A stretch of 11,126 nt of DNA from Savagea sp. (GCA_030152265.1 JASLHQ010000008.1:1-11126); one strand, 5' to 3'. Counted from the first letter of the stretch, positions 1-8,964 are shown. Made by a program: numbers and translations. The notes: a model not told the origin generated them from the letters alone.

Positions 1-519
1 CGTATAACCGAATACGTAGTCATATGCGAGTTGACGTGGGATTTGGTGACCGCGCTTACCGATGACAATCGCAAGTTCCGCTTCATAGTCTAACTCCGAT
101 GTGACGTCCGCATGGACAGAAATCGTCTGTTCATCTGCAGCAATCGTCGTCGGTGCTTTCGTAAAGACGACAATTTTTTCAGGTGCTTTCTCTTCTCCCA
201 TCTCTACTGCATGATCTGCGTAGTTTTTACCGACACACATAATATTTTTCGCTGTTATCGGAATCGGTGCTTTCCACGTAATTTCATTAAATGCATGTTT
301 ATATGCTTCTGGGTTATCGCTCTGTTCTGCACGCTCTACTAGTGAACGGATTGCTTCAACGAACTCATTACCTTTTGCGACACCTTCACGAATTGTTTTC
401 GGGAAGTCCTCTTTGTTGAGAGCGACCGCAATTTTTAATATATCCCATACCGCTTCTTCGCGTTTTACTTTCGGGCCGTACGATTCAAATCCATCTTTTT
501 CAAAAGTTAACAACTTCAT
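1..519 (-). CDS. Fumarylacetoacetate hydrolase (FAH) family enzyme, YisK-like, N-terminal part
   Basis: The first 173 codons are present; the C-terminus lies beyond the left edge. The fragment begins MKLLTFEKDG and has a helical N-terminal region of about 80 residues typical of bacterial FAH-family proteins. The catalytic fold then starts with GKNYADHAVEMG (residues 97-108; His103 is the conserved active-site region histidine) and ELDYEAELAIVIGK (142-155), where Glu146 and Glu148 match the divalent-metal ligands. The third acidic ligand would lie just past the cut, after VFGYT. Family members are cytosolic and act on acylpyruvates, oxaloacetate or ring-cleavage products; B. subtilis YisK (about 300 aa) is the nearest comparison I can make, and it also maps in the addAB neighbourhood there. 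The substrate cannot be told from this fragment. The ATG at 517-519 is favoured by AAAGGAGG at 531-538; another ATG at 528-530 runs into a stop after four codons. Confidence 0.88.
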   Translation of the reverse strand, partial: MKLLTFEKDGFESYGPKVKREEAVWDILKIAVALNKEDFPKTIREGVAKGNEFVEAIRSLVERAEQSDNPEAYKHAFNEITWKAPIPITAKNIMCVGKNYADHAVEMGEEKAPEKIVVFTKAPTTIAADEQTISVHADVTSELDYEAELAIVIGKRGHQIPRQLAYDYVFGYT

Positions 520-530
520 GTTGTTTCCAT

Positions 531-538
531 CCTCCTTT
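531..538 (-). promoter_or_regulatory. Ribosome binding site of the FAH-family gene
   Basis: The minus strand reads AAAGGAGG, a near-perfect anti-Shine-Dalgarno match, 11 bases before the ATG at 519. The spacing is slightly long. A closer ATG at 530 is out of frame and terminates at once, so the downstream ATG is the start. Confidence 0.8.
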
Positions 539-553
539 ATGCTCTATACAATC

Positions 554-582
554 AGTATACATGATGCGACACGTTTCACCTA
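554..582 (-). promoter_or_regulatory. Candidate sigma-A promoter of the FAH-family gene
   Basis: A -10-like TATACT lies at 554-559 on the minus strand, which would start transcription near 547 and leave a leader of about 28 bases. The -35 region is poor: the hexamer at 17-base spacing is TAGGTG, and TTGTAG fits only at 20 bases. The 81-base gap to the DUF418 gene shows no clear terminator, so the FAH-family gene could also be read from upstream. Confidence 0.3.
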
Positions 583-600
583 CAATTATCATACGATTTT

Positions 601-1773
601 TTACTGTTTGCGATATGTCCATTTTCGCCATAACGCTTCAAGTGGGCCACGATCATAACGAGACAACCATAAATTCGCAATGATGATTTGAATCGCAAAA
701 ATACCGACTGCAATCCATGTGCCTGTTGCGAGATCTAACTTTCCATACAGTCCTAAACCATAATTGTTAAAAATAAGTGTCGCCACGACAGATTGCATAA
801 TGTAAATCGTCAGTGACATTTTTCCGACAGGTGCAAGAAACTGTAATATTTTTTGAAGCGGTGTCGCCATGAGTAAAATGACGAGTCCTACATAAAATAA
901 CCCGACAAACGGTCCACCAAATGCCGTTTGTAACATATCGTAATCGATGCGGGGCTCTTTCAAATAAGGCAATGCTTTGAAATAAAAGCCGAGCGGTCCA
1001 AATATGACGATGAAAGCGAGCCAAAGTTTCCACAATTCCGCTCCACGTTCGATCAATTTCCACTTAGAAAAGACGACACCAAACATCATGAGCGGAACGA
1101 TTAAAAATCCAGCGAATACTGAATTTAACAGTCCGTAAACGAGCCACTCTCCGACGCGAAATTGTAGCGCTTCTAAATACGTACCGTGCGCATACGCTGT
1201 AATTGCGAGTTCAATTTGTTGAATGTCGACAAATTCCTCCATTGCACCTGATGCTTGGGCAATTAAGTACGTGAATGCATACAATAACACATTCGTCACA
1301 GTAAAAATGGCAACCGATAAAACGAGTAAAATCCGCTTCGGAATACGAACGATTAAAATCATAAGGAAGCCGTAAATCGCATACGTAAATAAAATATCGC
1401 CTGACCAAATGAAAATCGCATGAATGAGTCCGAATACCATCAATAAAGAAAAGCGACGTAACATGAGGCCGACTGTTGAACGATTTTGGGCAAGTCCTTT
1501 TTCATACTGCATGTTAATGCCGTACCCGAATAACATGGCGAAAATCGGATAAAAACTACCTTCCACTAAAATATCGATCCATTTAAATGTTAACGCATCG
1601 ATAGGTGAATTATAAAATGTGTGTGGATCGACGTAAATGTACGGCGATTGAAAATGCAGCATATTGGCAATCAAAATACCGAATAAGGCTAATCCTCGTA
1701 GTACATCTAATGTCAAAATTCGCTTCGACGGTTGCATAAGTTGCTGATCGACAACCGGTTGTTCTGTAGTCAA
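601..1773 (-). CDS. DUF418 / YeiB-family polytopic membrane protein
   Basis: The product is about 390 aa and strongly hydrophobic, with around ten likely membrane segments. The family signature is at the N-terminus: KRILTLDVLRGLALFGILIAN (residues 17-37) has the conserved R-x-x-x-LDxLRG-x-AL-x-GI-x-x-N pattern. The C-terminal DUF418 part is also clear, with GKMSLTIYIMQS (from about residue 317) and a closing GPLEALWRKWTY. B. subtilis YxaH and YrkO and E. coli YeiB are family examples of about 400 aa; their function is not well established, though a link to acyltransferase-3-like membrane proteins or transport has been suggested. I chose the TTG at 1771-1773 because AAGGGGGA (1780-1787) lies six bases upstream. 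An ORF opening at 1857 would overlap addA and the terminator hairpin and lacks family similarity in its first 28 codons. It follows addA after a hairpin and has no obvious promoter of its own. Confidence 0.87.
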   Translation of the reverse strand: MTTEQPVVDQQLMQPSKRILTLDVLRGLALFGILIANMLHFQSPYIYVDPHTFYNSPIDALTFKWIDILVEGSFYPIFAMLFGYGINMQYEKGLAQNRSTVGLMLRRFSLLMVFGLIHAIFIWSGDILFTYAIYGFLMILIVRIPKRILLVLSVAIFTVTNVLLYAFTYLIAQASGAMEEFVDIQQIELAITAYAHGTYLEALQFRVGEWLVYGLLNSVFAGFLIVPLMMFGVVFSKWKLIERGAELWKLWLAFIVIFGPLGFYFKALPYLKEPRIDYDMLQTAFGGPFVGLFYVGLVILLMATPLQKILQFLAPVGKMSLTIYIMQSVVATLIFNNYGLGLYGKLDLATGTWIAVGIFAIQIIIANLWLSRYDRGPLEALWRKWTYRKQ

Positions 1774-1779
1774 ATGATG

Positions 1780-1787
1780 TCCCCCTT
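1780..1787 (-). promoter_or_regulatory. Ribosome binding site deciding the TTG start of the DUF418 gene
   Basis: The minus strand reads AAGGGGGA six bases before TTG at 1773. No comparable site precedes the next in-frame methionine (residue 13), and the 5' extension to 1857 reads through the hairpin at 1801-1821. This site therefore sets the start. Confidence 0.75.
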
Positions 1788-1791
1788 TTTT

Positions 1792-1821
1792 AAAGAACAA
1801 TGCTCCCTCGAACAGGGAGCA
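1792..1821 (-). terminator. Likely rho-independent terminator after addA
   Basis: A perfect 8-bp inverted repeat, TGCTCCCT (1801-1808) and AGGGAGCA (1814-1821), encloses a five-base loop. On the minus strand it is followed by TTGTTCTTT, a moderately T-rich tail. It starts 13 bases past the addA stop at 1835. On the plus strand the hairpin has no T run, so it works only in the addA direction. The tail is interrupted by G and C, so some read-through into the DUF418 gene is plausible. Confidence 0.7.
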
Positions 1822-1834
1822 TCTATATGATTTA

Positions 1835-4800
1835 TTATACAAGCTCAATCCATTCATTTAAATCAAAAGAAAAAATAAAACAATGAGCGACAGGACGTTT
1901 CGTAATTTGTTCTACACTCGTTTTGTACGTCTGCAGTTGGAATGTGTACCGTTTCATTAATTCTGTTCGAGCTTCTTCCCGTGTGCGATTATAAGCGACA
2001 CGGTCTGTTTTATAGTCGACGATGTGAAGATTTCCTTCTTCATCTTCATATAAACAGTCGATAATCCCTTGAAGCAATGTCGCTTCACCGTTCACTTCAT
2101 ATGAATACGTAAACGGTACTTCATTCCAAATTGTGCGCGCAACTGCTAATTTTTCTTGAATGATCGGCAATTGTTTCACGAGAGAATCTACATTTAATAC
2201 TTGCGCCTCTTCGGTTGTCAACAATTGACGCTGTACGAGATGCGCGATAAAGGACTGTAATTTTTCAGCATCATAAGTTTCTTGGAAGTTGAGATGCTCC
2301 ATTAAAGCGTGCACAGCAGTTCCTTTTTCAGCACCTGACAATTTGCGTTCTTCTTGCATGAAAGATGGGCGCTCGTACGTCCATTCTCGTTGTTCTTGTG
2401 CAGGTTGTTGACGGAATAACTGCTCATCGTCGAACTGTTCAAGCATCGTCAAACGCTTCAAGCCAGTGACCGATTGTTTCGACGGTGTTTCCGTAGCCGC
2501 TTCTGCGACGTAGGTTTGTGTGAGCCATTGACTAAATTCTTCAGGAACTTCGATAGCTTCTTCTTCTTCTCGTTCACTCACTTGTTCTTCTTGCTCTCTT
2601 GGAACGAGTGTATGTGCTTCCCACATTGTAAACTGCCATTGTGAATCATTGATTAAAGGAGCACATATTCTTTCTTCCAATGGGAATTGCTCATGACGGA
2701 CGAGTGCTGGTCCTAACCAAGCTAAGTAACTCGACGCATTTGAACGAACGTAAGAAGGTAACAGTTGTTCATTCGTCAATTGAGCAGCTTGTTGCCAACT
2801 ATACATCGACGTTTCAAGATTTTTGACGGAACCGATTAAATGAAGATGTTCTTTCGCTCGCGTCATCGCTACGTATAAAATACGCATCTCTTCCGCACGC
2901 AATTCTAATTTTTTCTTTTCGGTTAAAGCATTGAACGGCAATGACGTATAAATGGCGCGTAATTTCGGATCAATCGCTTTTACTGCGATACCGTGTTGTT
3001 GGTCGAATAAATATTTTTCACGCAAGTCGCGTTCGTTGAAATTGCGCCCTAAACCAGCGACGAAAACGTAAGGAAACTCTAATCCTTTCGAGGCGTGAAT
3101 CGTCATTAAACGAACGACATTATCTCTGTCCGTCACATGTTTAGCTACGCTTAAATCTTCCCCACGACTTCTCATCCGTTCAATGAAACGTAAAAAGCGG
3201 AACAATCCACGATACGACGTTTGTTCATAAGAACGTGCCCTATTTTGCAAAGCGCGAATGTTCGCTTGACGTTGCTTTCCATTCGGTAAAGCCCCTACGT
3301 ATTCGTAATAATACGTATCTTCTAAAATCGCTGTGATGAGCTCTGTGACAGAACCGTGTTGGGCGATATTTTTCCACCGCTCTACTAAATAGAAAAAGCG
3401 ATTTAACTTTTCTAACAATGCTTCAGATTTCGTATGTCCTTCTTGTCTATATTGCTGTAATGCTTCAAAAAACGTATTTGAGCGCACTGTTTTACGAATA
3501 TCACTCAACTCATCGTTCGTAAAATTAAAGAACGGTGCACGCAACGTGCTTGCAAGTGGAATATCTTGATAACTGTTGTCGACGACTTGCAGTACGCTCA
3601 TCATCACTTGTACTTCAATCGCATCAAAATAGCCATCTCGTAACTCAACATATAAAGGGATGTTCGCTCGTTTAAATTCTTCAGCGAACGTATTCGCCCA
3701 CGTCATCGAGCGGAATAAAATGACGATATCTCGGTACTCCATTGGACGTACTTCATCTGTAAATGCGTCCGTCACTTCGGCTCCCTCGGCGATCAGTCTT
3801 TCAATTTGTTGAATGATTGCACGCGCTTCTAAATGTTCACGCTTCATCTCTTCTTTCGGCGCTTCAATCGTTTCTTCTTCTGATTCCGTGATGAGATGAA
3901 CATGTACAGGCGCATGACGTGTTTCATAACGCGCACCGTACTTTAAAGATGCATCGTCATCATACACAATCTCTCCTACGTCCTCTCCCATCAGTTGAGA
4001 AAATATGAAGTTTGTCGCTTGCAAAATTTCTGGACGGCTACGGAAGTTCGCATTTAAATCAATTTTCGTTCCATGTCCGTCTCGCGGCTCTTTCGTAAAG
4101 CGTGCATACTTTTGTAAAAATAGTTGAGGTTCTGCTAGTCGGAAACGATAAATGGACTGCTTCACATCTCCTACCATAAATAAATTGCCATGTCCTTCAC
4201 TATTACGCTTCACGAGTTGAATGATTGCTTCTTGTAGTAAGTTCGTATCTTGATACTCATCGACGAGCACTTCTTCAAATTGATCTTGGTACAACTTCGC
4301 AATTTCTGACGGCTTGCGCACGCCATCTTCTTCTGTCGTTAAAATGGCATATGCATAATGTTCTAAGTCAGCAAAATCGACAATGGCACGGTCGCGTTTC
4401 GCTTCTTGATACGCTTCATAAAAGCGTTCCGTTACAACAGCGAGATGTTCAATTAAAGGATGCATCTGTCGCATTTCTTCCAACAATCGCTCAGGAGGAC
4501 GTACGAAGTAGCGGTCACGTAATGTTTCAATCGTTTCCTTCGCTTCTTTCCGTAATTCTTTCACGATTTCAGCAAGATGAGGGTCACAACTATCTTTTTT
4601 AATCGACGTTGCGCGGGTGAACTGGACACTCGTCACACTTTCATACATCGCCTGCCAATCTCTCTGCTTTAACGCTTCCGCTAAAGCGTGAACGATTTTT
4701 TCATCCGCTTCTACCGTCTTTATAAAAGCACTCGGTCCATCTGGTTGTTGAATGAGGTTACGCATCGCTTCGTACTGCATATTCACTTCTTGTAAAGTGG

Positions 4801-5488
4801 CATCTAGCGAATCAAAGACGATGGACGTAATCGGCAACTGCTCGATTGTCACTTCTTCATCGATCATATACAATTCTGGCAACGTACGGAGCCATCCGAC
4901 CGGGTCCGGATCTACCGCAGCATAGTCGTATAGCTGTTCAATCATCGTTTCAATATCGATATCTGAACGGTCTGAAGAAAAGCTATCGACGAGTGCATAT
5001 GTCAATTGTACGGTCTCTTCTTCCCCGTACAATTGTTCAAGCACTTCACTTAACACATCTTCTCGCAATAAAGCGGCTTCCATCGTATCCGCGATGCGGA
5101 AAGCTGGATCAATATCGAGCATATAGGCATACTGTTTGACGACATGTAAACAAAACGAATGCATCGTTGAAATATGTGCCTTATTGAGTAAAGTTAGTTG
5201 TTTGCGTAACCGGTCATTGTTCGGTTGGCGTTGCAGTTCTTCTTCTAATGCACTCGCCATTCGTTGACGCATTTCTGCAGCGGCTGCATTGGTGAATGTC
5301 ACAACGAGCAATTCGTCAACATCGATTGGATTATTTTCAGCAATGACTTTTTCAATGAGGCGGGTAATGAGCACTCTTGTTTTACCACTTCCTGCAGCAG
5401 CGGCGACGAGCACATCACTTCCGGTACGCCATACCGCTTCCCATTGAGCATCTGTAAATGTCGTCGATTGTGGTTTTTCTGGAATCAA
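1835..5488 (-). CDS. addA: AddA, ATP-dependent helicase/nuclease subunit A
   Basis: AddA pairs with AddB in the cytosolic helicase-nuclease that resects double-strand breaks for RecA-dependent repair; AddA is the 3'-5' UvrD-like motor and cuts one strand. At 1217 aa it is close to B. subtilis AddA (1232). Visible motifs in order: Q-motif region FTDAQWEAV (11-19), Walker A AAAAGSGKT (29-37), Ia VTFTNAAAAEM (63-73), STMHSFC (107-113), Walker B VDEYQD (409-414), III VGDVKQSIYRFR (439-450), IV NFRSRPEI (481-488), V MTIHASKGLEF (795-805), VI YVAMTRAKEH (872-881). The C-terminal RecB-type nuclease has GTAVH, GIID (Asp1144), VDYKTD (Asp1158, Lys1160) and a QLQTY helix. A glutamate-rich stretch near residue 970 probably links helicase and nuclease. 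The start is TTG at 5486-5488, sharing TTGA with the addB stop and preceded by AGGAG at 8 bases. No key residue is missing. Confidence 0.98.
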   Translation of the reverse strand: MIPEKPQSTTFTDAQWEAVWRTGSDVLVAAAAGSGKTRVLITRLIEKVIAENNPIDVDELLVVTFTNAAAAEMRQRMASALEEELQRQPNNDRLRKQLTLLNKAHISTMHSFCLHVVKQYAYMLDIDPAFRIADTMEAALLREDVLSEVLEQLYGEEETVQLTYALVDSFSSDRSDIDIETMIEQLYDYAAVDPDPVGWLRTLPELYMIDEEVTIEQLPITSIVFDSLDATLQEVNMQYEAMRNLIQQPDGPSAFIKTVEADEKIVHALAEALKQRDWQAMYESVTSVQFTRATSIKKDSCDPHLAEIVKELRKEAKETIETLRDRYFVRPPERLLEEMRQMHPLIEHLAVVTERFYEAYQEAKRDRAIVDFADLEHYAYAILTTEEDGVRKPSEIAKLYQDQFEEVLVDEYQDTNLLQEAIIQLVKRNSEGHGNLFMVGDVKQSIYRFRLAEPQLFLQKYARFTKEPRDGHGTKIDLNANFRSRPEILQATNFIFSQLMGEDVGEIVYDDDASLKYGARYETRHAPVHVHLITESEEETIEAPKEEMKREHLEARAIIQQIERLIAEGAEVTDAFTDEVRPMEYRDIVILFRSMTWANTFAEEFKRANIPLYVELRDGYFDAIEVQVMMSVLQVVDNSYQDIPLASTLRAPFFNFTNDELSDIRKTVRSNTFFEALQQYRQEGHTKSEALLEKLNRFFYLVERWKNIAQHGSVTELITAILEDTYYYEYVGALPNGKQRQANIRALQNRARSYEQTSYRGLFRFLRFIERMRSRGEDLSVAKHVTDRDNVVRLMTIHASKGLEFPYVFVAGLGRNFNERDLREKYLFDQQHGIAVKAIDPKLRAIYTSLPFNALTEKKKLELRAEEMRILYVAMTRAKEHLHLIGSVKNLETSMYSWQQAAQLTNEQLLPSYVRSNASSYLAWLGPALVRHEQFPLEERICAPLINDSQWQFTMWEAHTLVPREQEEQVSEREEEEAIEVPEEFSQWLTQTYVAEAATETPSKQSVTGLKRLTMLEQFDDEQLFRQQPAQEQREWTYERPSFMQEERKLSGAEKGTAVHALMEHLNFQETYDAEKLQSFIAHLVQRQLLTTEEAQVLNVDSLVKQLPIIQEKLAVARTIWNEVPFTYSYEVNGEATLLQGIIDCLYEDEEGNLHIVDYKTDRVAYNRTREEARTELMKRYTFQLQTYKTSVEQITKRPVAHCFIFSFDLNEWIELV

Positions 5489-8400
5489 TTCGATCGCTCC
5501 TCTCTCATTTTTTGTAACGCGCTTTTCTCATCTAATTTCGTTAAGTCTCGTCGTTCATAAATAGGGTCTGTTTCGTCGTATTGACAAACGGATCGATAAT
5601 TACAAAATGTGCACGGTTTTTTCCCGTCGTACATGTAAGGATAGACGCGAGTATCTCCTTCAATCATTCGATTGCCAGCTTGTTCATGCTTTTTAGAAAC
5701 ATGATTCATTAACACGTACATATCCTCTTCCGCCAACACTTTTGAATGTGCATTTAAATTTCCTGCTTTCGTCAATTGAACAGGAACGACGTGCGATTTC
5801 GTACCGAATTCATTCAATACTTCATCCATCTCTTGAAGCACTGACAATTCGTTCGTCACATAACCTTTCATTTGATAACTCGCTATTTTTTCAGCTGTAA
5901 TTTGTTCTTCTTTTAATTCATCTGCTTGAATGAGTGGATTGTGCACGTGGAAGTAAAGCATTCCTGCAGGGTGTACTTCCTTCTCATACCAAATCGGCGC
6001 ATGGACGATGGCCGCTTCTAAATACGTTAACATTTGTAAAGAAAGTCCGTAATAAACTGCACTTAAATCGAGCTGTTGTTCTGACGATTTATAATCAACG
6101 ATGCGAATATACGTTTTATCTTCTTTTTCTAATGCGTCGATTCGATCAATGCGACCTCGTAACTCCATTTCGACATCATGTTGTAAACGAATGAGAAGTG
6201 GTGGCATGTCATAACCTTCTCCTGGACCAAACCCTGCCTCTACTTTCACAGGTTGGAACATCGAACGTCTCGCTTGCGTTCCTAATGCGCCGACCGTTTG
6301 CTCTATGAGTGATGTTAATTTTCGCATAATATACGTATAACGCGAACTCGACAATAAAATTTGATGTACGAAATAAGGAGCGAGCTGTTGTAACGCTTCG
6401 TTCGCTAGTTCTGCGCTTAAAGTACGATCAATTTCATGCCATGCGAGTTGGCGACGTTTAATTTCTTCATGGACATATTTTAAAGCTGCATGGAATAAGT
6501 CCCCAAGTTGTGGTGGTTCAAGCGTAAATTGCGTTCGTTCTTTCAACTGCAAACCATAACTTGCGAAATGTTGGAATGGACATTTGTAAAACGACTCAAT
6601 TCTCGACACACTCGAGACGAACTTTTCTCCATACAATTGTTTAGTCACTTCTGGGTGCAAATATTGTTCTTGATTGCGTGCTACGGTCCGTTGCATCATT
6701 CTTTTTAAGATGATTTGAATGAAAGGGTCTCGTTGCAATTGTTCATAGACGTAACGCCAAAATATTGGCATTTGTTGAACATCATATTCAGCTACTCGCC
6801 ACTTTTGAATGAAATACGTAAGTGACGTCGGCAATGTGACGACGTATTTTTCCGCTTCCTCTTGTAATTCGCTCACATCATTCACGACGTATTGAACAGG
6901 AATATCACTGACCATCTGTTTTAATTGTTCGATAAACATCGACGGTAATAGTGCTTTTCCTTCCTCGTCTGCTACGGCATAAGCGATTGTCACTTTTTCA
7001 CGAGCGGCCGTTAAAGCGCGGTATAAATAGTACGTTTCTCGCTCTAACTGTTCGGTCGTCGATAATGCTAACGGATAACCGACCGATTCAAAAAATTCGC
7101 GTTCTCGATCCGAAAGCAATCCTTCATGATCCATGCGAGCTGGAATGACACCGTCGTTTACACCGATAACGTACAATACATCAGGATTTGAAATACTCGA
7201 CGTTTCAAATGTCGTAATCGTCACTTGGTCGACTGCTGGTGGAATTTGACTAAATGTCAATGTTTCAAGTCCTTCATCTAAAATTGGAATCGCTTCTCGA
7301 ATTGTCATCTCTCGTTCACCAAACATCATGTCGAATTGTTCTAAGACGTGTATCCATTTACGCCACGCTTGTTCGTGTTCGGATGCTTTTTCGAGAGAGC
7401 CATTTTCCGCTTCATCCTCTTTTAAACGCATTAAATGTTCAAAGACCTTCAATTGTTCGACCAATTCAAAGAGAGCGGTGACGATGACACGCCCTGTCTG
7501 CTTTCCTTTCACCTTCGCTTCAAATGCTGCGAGAGGGACGCACATTCGGTCACGCATTTCTTGAATGATCGCCTGCTTTTCTAACTCTTCATCCGTTTGT
7601 TTGCGACCGATGGATTCTAAACCTCGATATTGAATGTAGGACCAACGCTCCTCATCAAACCACCGCTTCCCGACAATTCCGCGCATTAATACGAAGTTTT
7701 CAAATTGTTCTCCCGACATACGCCAACGCTCAAGAGACTCATCCACTGGATAAAATAACTCTGTTTTTAATGCGCGCATCATCGGCTCGTATGCCCAATT
7801 TGACTTCACGACATCCAATACAGAACGAGTCAATTCAATTAAAGGGTGATGAAGCATCGGCTTTTTCATACTTAAGAAAAACGGAATGCCGTAATGCGAG
7901 AAGCGCTGTCTTAATAAATCGTCATACAGCTCGGATTGGCGGTACATGACCGCGATGTCCCGATAACGCTTTCCATCTTTCACTTGTCGTACGATATCTC
8001 GTGCAACTGCATCAATTTCCGCCTGTTGATCTTCCGCTTCAATGACAGCTAGAGAATCATCAGCAACTAATGACGTGACAGGGTAAGTGTCGAACATTTT
8101 CTCAACATGTTGCAGCGCTTGTTTTTGCGTGCGATGCATTTCTGTTAAAGTCAATTGTTCTTCAATGTTTAAATGATTCCGCTCGATCAATAGTTGCAGT
8201 TTGTCATACATTTTTCGCCCTTGAACAAATACGTCACTATATTCTTTTGCTAAATCTACTTGCACTGAAAAAGTAACAGATTGACTATTTAAGACGAGTC
8301 CTTCAATAATCTCCATCTCACGCTCTGTAAAATCTTCGAAGCCATCGATATATATCGTCGCGCTTTTCAAATAATCGCTATTCGGAATCGCTTCTGCAAG

Positions 8401-8958
8401 TAAACGTAAATAACGTTCGCTATCGACATATTGCGTACCGATATGTCCTTCCACACGCTCAGCGATTAAACGTAAATCTTTTATTTTTCGAATGAGCGTT
8501 TCATTCATCTTTTCAGCAATCATTTCTTCCTCTAAACGAGCAAGCGCTTCGTGATCAATACGATAACGTTCGAACTCTTGAAGCATTCTCGTCAGTTGGT
8601 CGATAAATCCTTGACGTGTTGCGACATTTTGAAATAGTTGAAGCTTTTCACGTTCTTCTTCCAAAATACTTCGAAGCAACATCGAGTAACCGTACTGATC
8701 AATTTCTTGACGAGTAATGCCTCCTTCTTGTTGAAGGATGCGCCATGCGAGTCGTTTGAATGTTAACACCTCTGCGCGAATAAGCCCCCCAAGGTCATAC
8801 TTCGTCGTTAAATCATACTCCATCGAATACGATTGTTGATCCGGTACGATGACAATAATTGGTTCTCCGATAGGTGATGCTTTTAATGTTTCTGCAATTT
8901 CTTTTTGAATGAGCGTTGTCTTTCCAACACCAGCTCGACCTGTTATTATGCGAATCAT
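5485..8958 (-). CDS. addB: AddB, ATP-dependent helicase/deoxyribonuclease subunit B
   Basis: AddB is the partner of AddA: it degrades the other strand at a break and, in the B. subtilis complex, carries the Chi-recognition site in its inactivated helicase core. The product is about 1157 aa (B. subtilis: 1166). It opens MIRIITGRAGVGKT, with Walker A at residues 7-14. The C-terminal nuclease shows GRIDRID (935-941) and IVDYKSS (Asp955, Lys957), followed by a QMLTYL helix. Four cysteines, Cys793 (FYKCPF) and Cys1116, Cys1119, Cys1125 (CTFCNYRSVC), reproduce the family's 4Fe-4S 'staple' around the nuclease, spacing included. Start choice: an in-frame TTG at 8974-8976 would add six residues, but the Shine-Dalgarno AAAGGGGAG lies within that extension, six bases before the ATG at 8956-8958, so the ATG is correct. 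It precedes and overlaps addA by four bases, so the subunits are coexpressed. Confidence 0.98.
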   Translation of the reverse strand: MIRIITGRAGVGKTTLIQKEIAETLKASPIGEPIIVIVPDQQSYSMEYDLTTKYDLGGLIRAEVLTFKRLAWRILQQEGGITRQEIDQYGYSMLLRSILEEEREKLQLFQNVATRQGFIDQLTRMLQEFERYRIDHEALARLEEEMIAEKMNETLIRKIKDLRLIAERVEGHIGTQYVDSERYLRLLAEAIPNSDYLKSATIYIDGFEDFTEREMEIIEGLVLNSQSVTFSVQVDLAKEYSDVFVQGRKMYDKLQLLIERNHLNIEEQLTLTEMHRTQKQALQHVEKMFDTYPVTSLVADDSLAVIEAEDQQAEIDAVARDIVRQVKDGKRYRDIAVMYRQSELYDDLLRQRFSHYGIPFFLSMKKPMLHHPLIELTRSVLDVVKSNWAYEPMMRALKTELFYPVDESLERWRMSGEQFENFVLMRGIVGKRWFDEERWSYIQYRGLESIGRKQTDEELEKQAIIQEMRDRMCVPLAAFEAKVKGKQTGRVIVTALFELVEQLKVFEHLMRLKEDEAENGSLEKASEHEQAWRKWIHVLEQFDMMFGEREMTIREAIPILDEGLETLTFSQIPPAVDQVTITTFETSSISNPDVLYVIGVNDGVIPARMDHEGLLSDREREFFESVGYPLALSTTEQLERETYYLYRALTAAREKVTIAYAVADEEGKALLPSMFIEQLKQMVSDIPVQYVVNDVSELQEEAEKYVVTLPTSLTYFIQKWRVAEYDVQQMPIFWRYVYEQLQRDPFIQIILKRMMQRTVARNQEQYLHPEVTKQLYGEKFVSSVSRIESFYKCPFQHFASYGLQLKERTQFTLEPPQLGDLFHAALKYVHEEIKRRQLAWHEIDRTLSAELANEALQQLAPYFVHQILLSSSRYTYIMRKLTSLIEQTVGALGTQARRSMFQPVKVEAGFGPGEGYDMPPLLIRLQHDVEMELRGRIDRIDALEKEDKTYIRIVDYKSSEQQLDLSAVYYGLSLQMLTYLEAAIVHAPIWYEKEVHPAGMLYFHVHNPLIQADELKEEQITAEKIASYQMKGYVTNELSVLQEMDEVLNEFGTKSHVVPVQLTKAGNLNAHSKVLAEEDMYVLMNHVSKKHEQAGNRMIEGDTRVYPYMYDGKKPCTFCNYRSVCQYDETDPIYERRDLTKLDEKSALQKMREERSN
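5497..5501 (-). promoter_or_regulatory. Ribosome binding site of addA, inside addB
   Basis: AGGAG lies eight bases before the TTG start of addA, within the last codons of addB. With the TTGA stop/start overlap this suggests translational coupling of the two subunits. Confidence 0.75.
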
Positions 8959-8964
8959 TGCATT

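Noticed and set aside
551..565. Imperfect palindrome ATCA-N7-TGAT around the possible -10 box of the FAH-family gene
   Set aside because: The arms are only four bases long and the site is AT-rich, so it is not enough to call an operator.
413..658. Plus-strand open frame across the FAH/DUF418 gap
   Set aside because: It is antisense to the FAH start and the DUF418 end and has no recognisable product.
767..1063. Minus-strand open frame of 98 codons within the DUF418 gene
   Set aside because: Out-of-frame shadow of a gene with clear family motifs; the product is arginine- and cysteine-rich without a domain.
1774..1857. 28-codon N-terminal extension of the DUF418 protein
   Set aside because: It would overlap the end of addA and be encoded by the terminator hairpin; the Shine-Dalgarno before TTG 1773 gives a better start and the family signature begins soon after it.
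4225..4602. Plus-strand open frame of 125 codons inside addA
   Set aside because: It is antisense to the conserved Walker B region of addA and encodes nothing recognisable.
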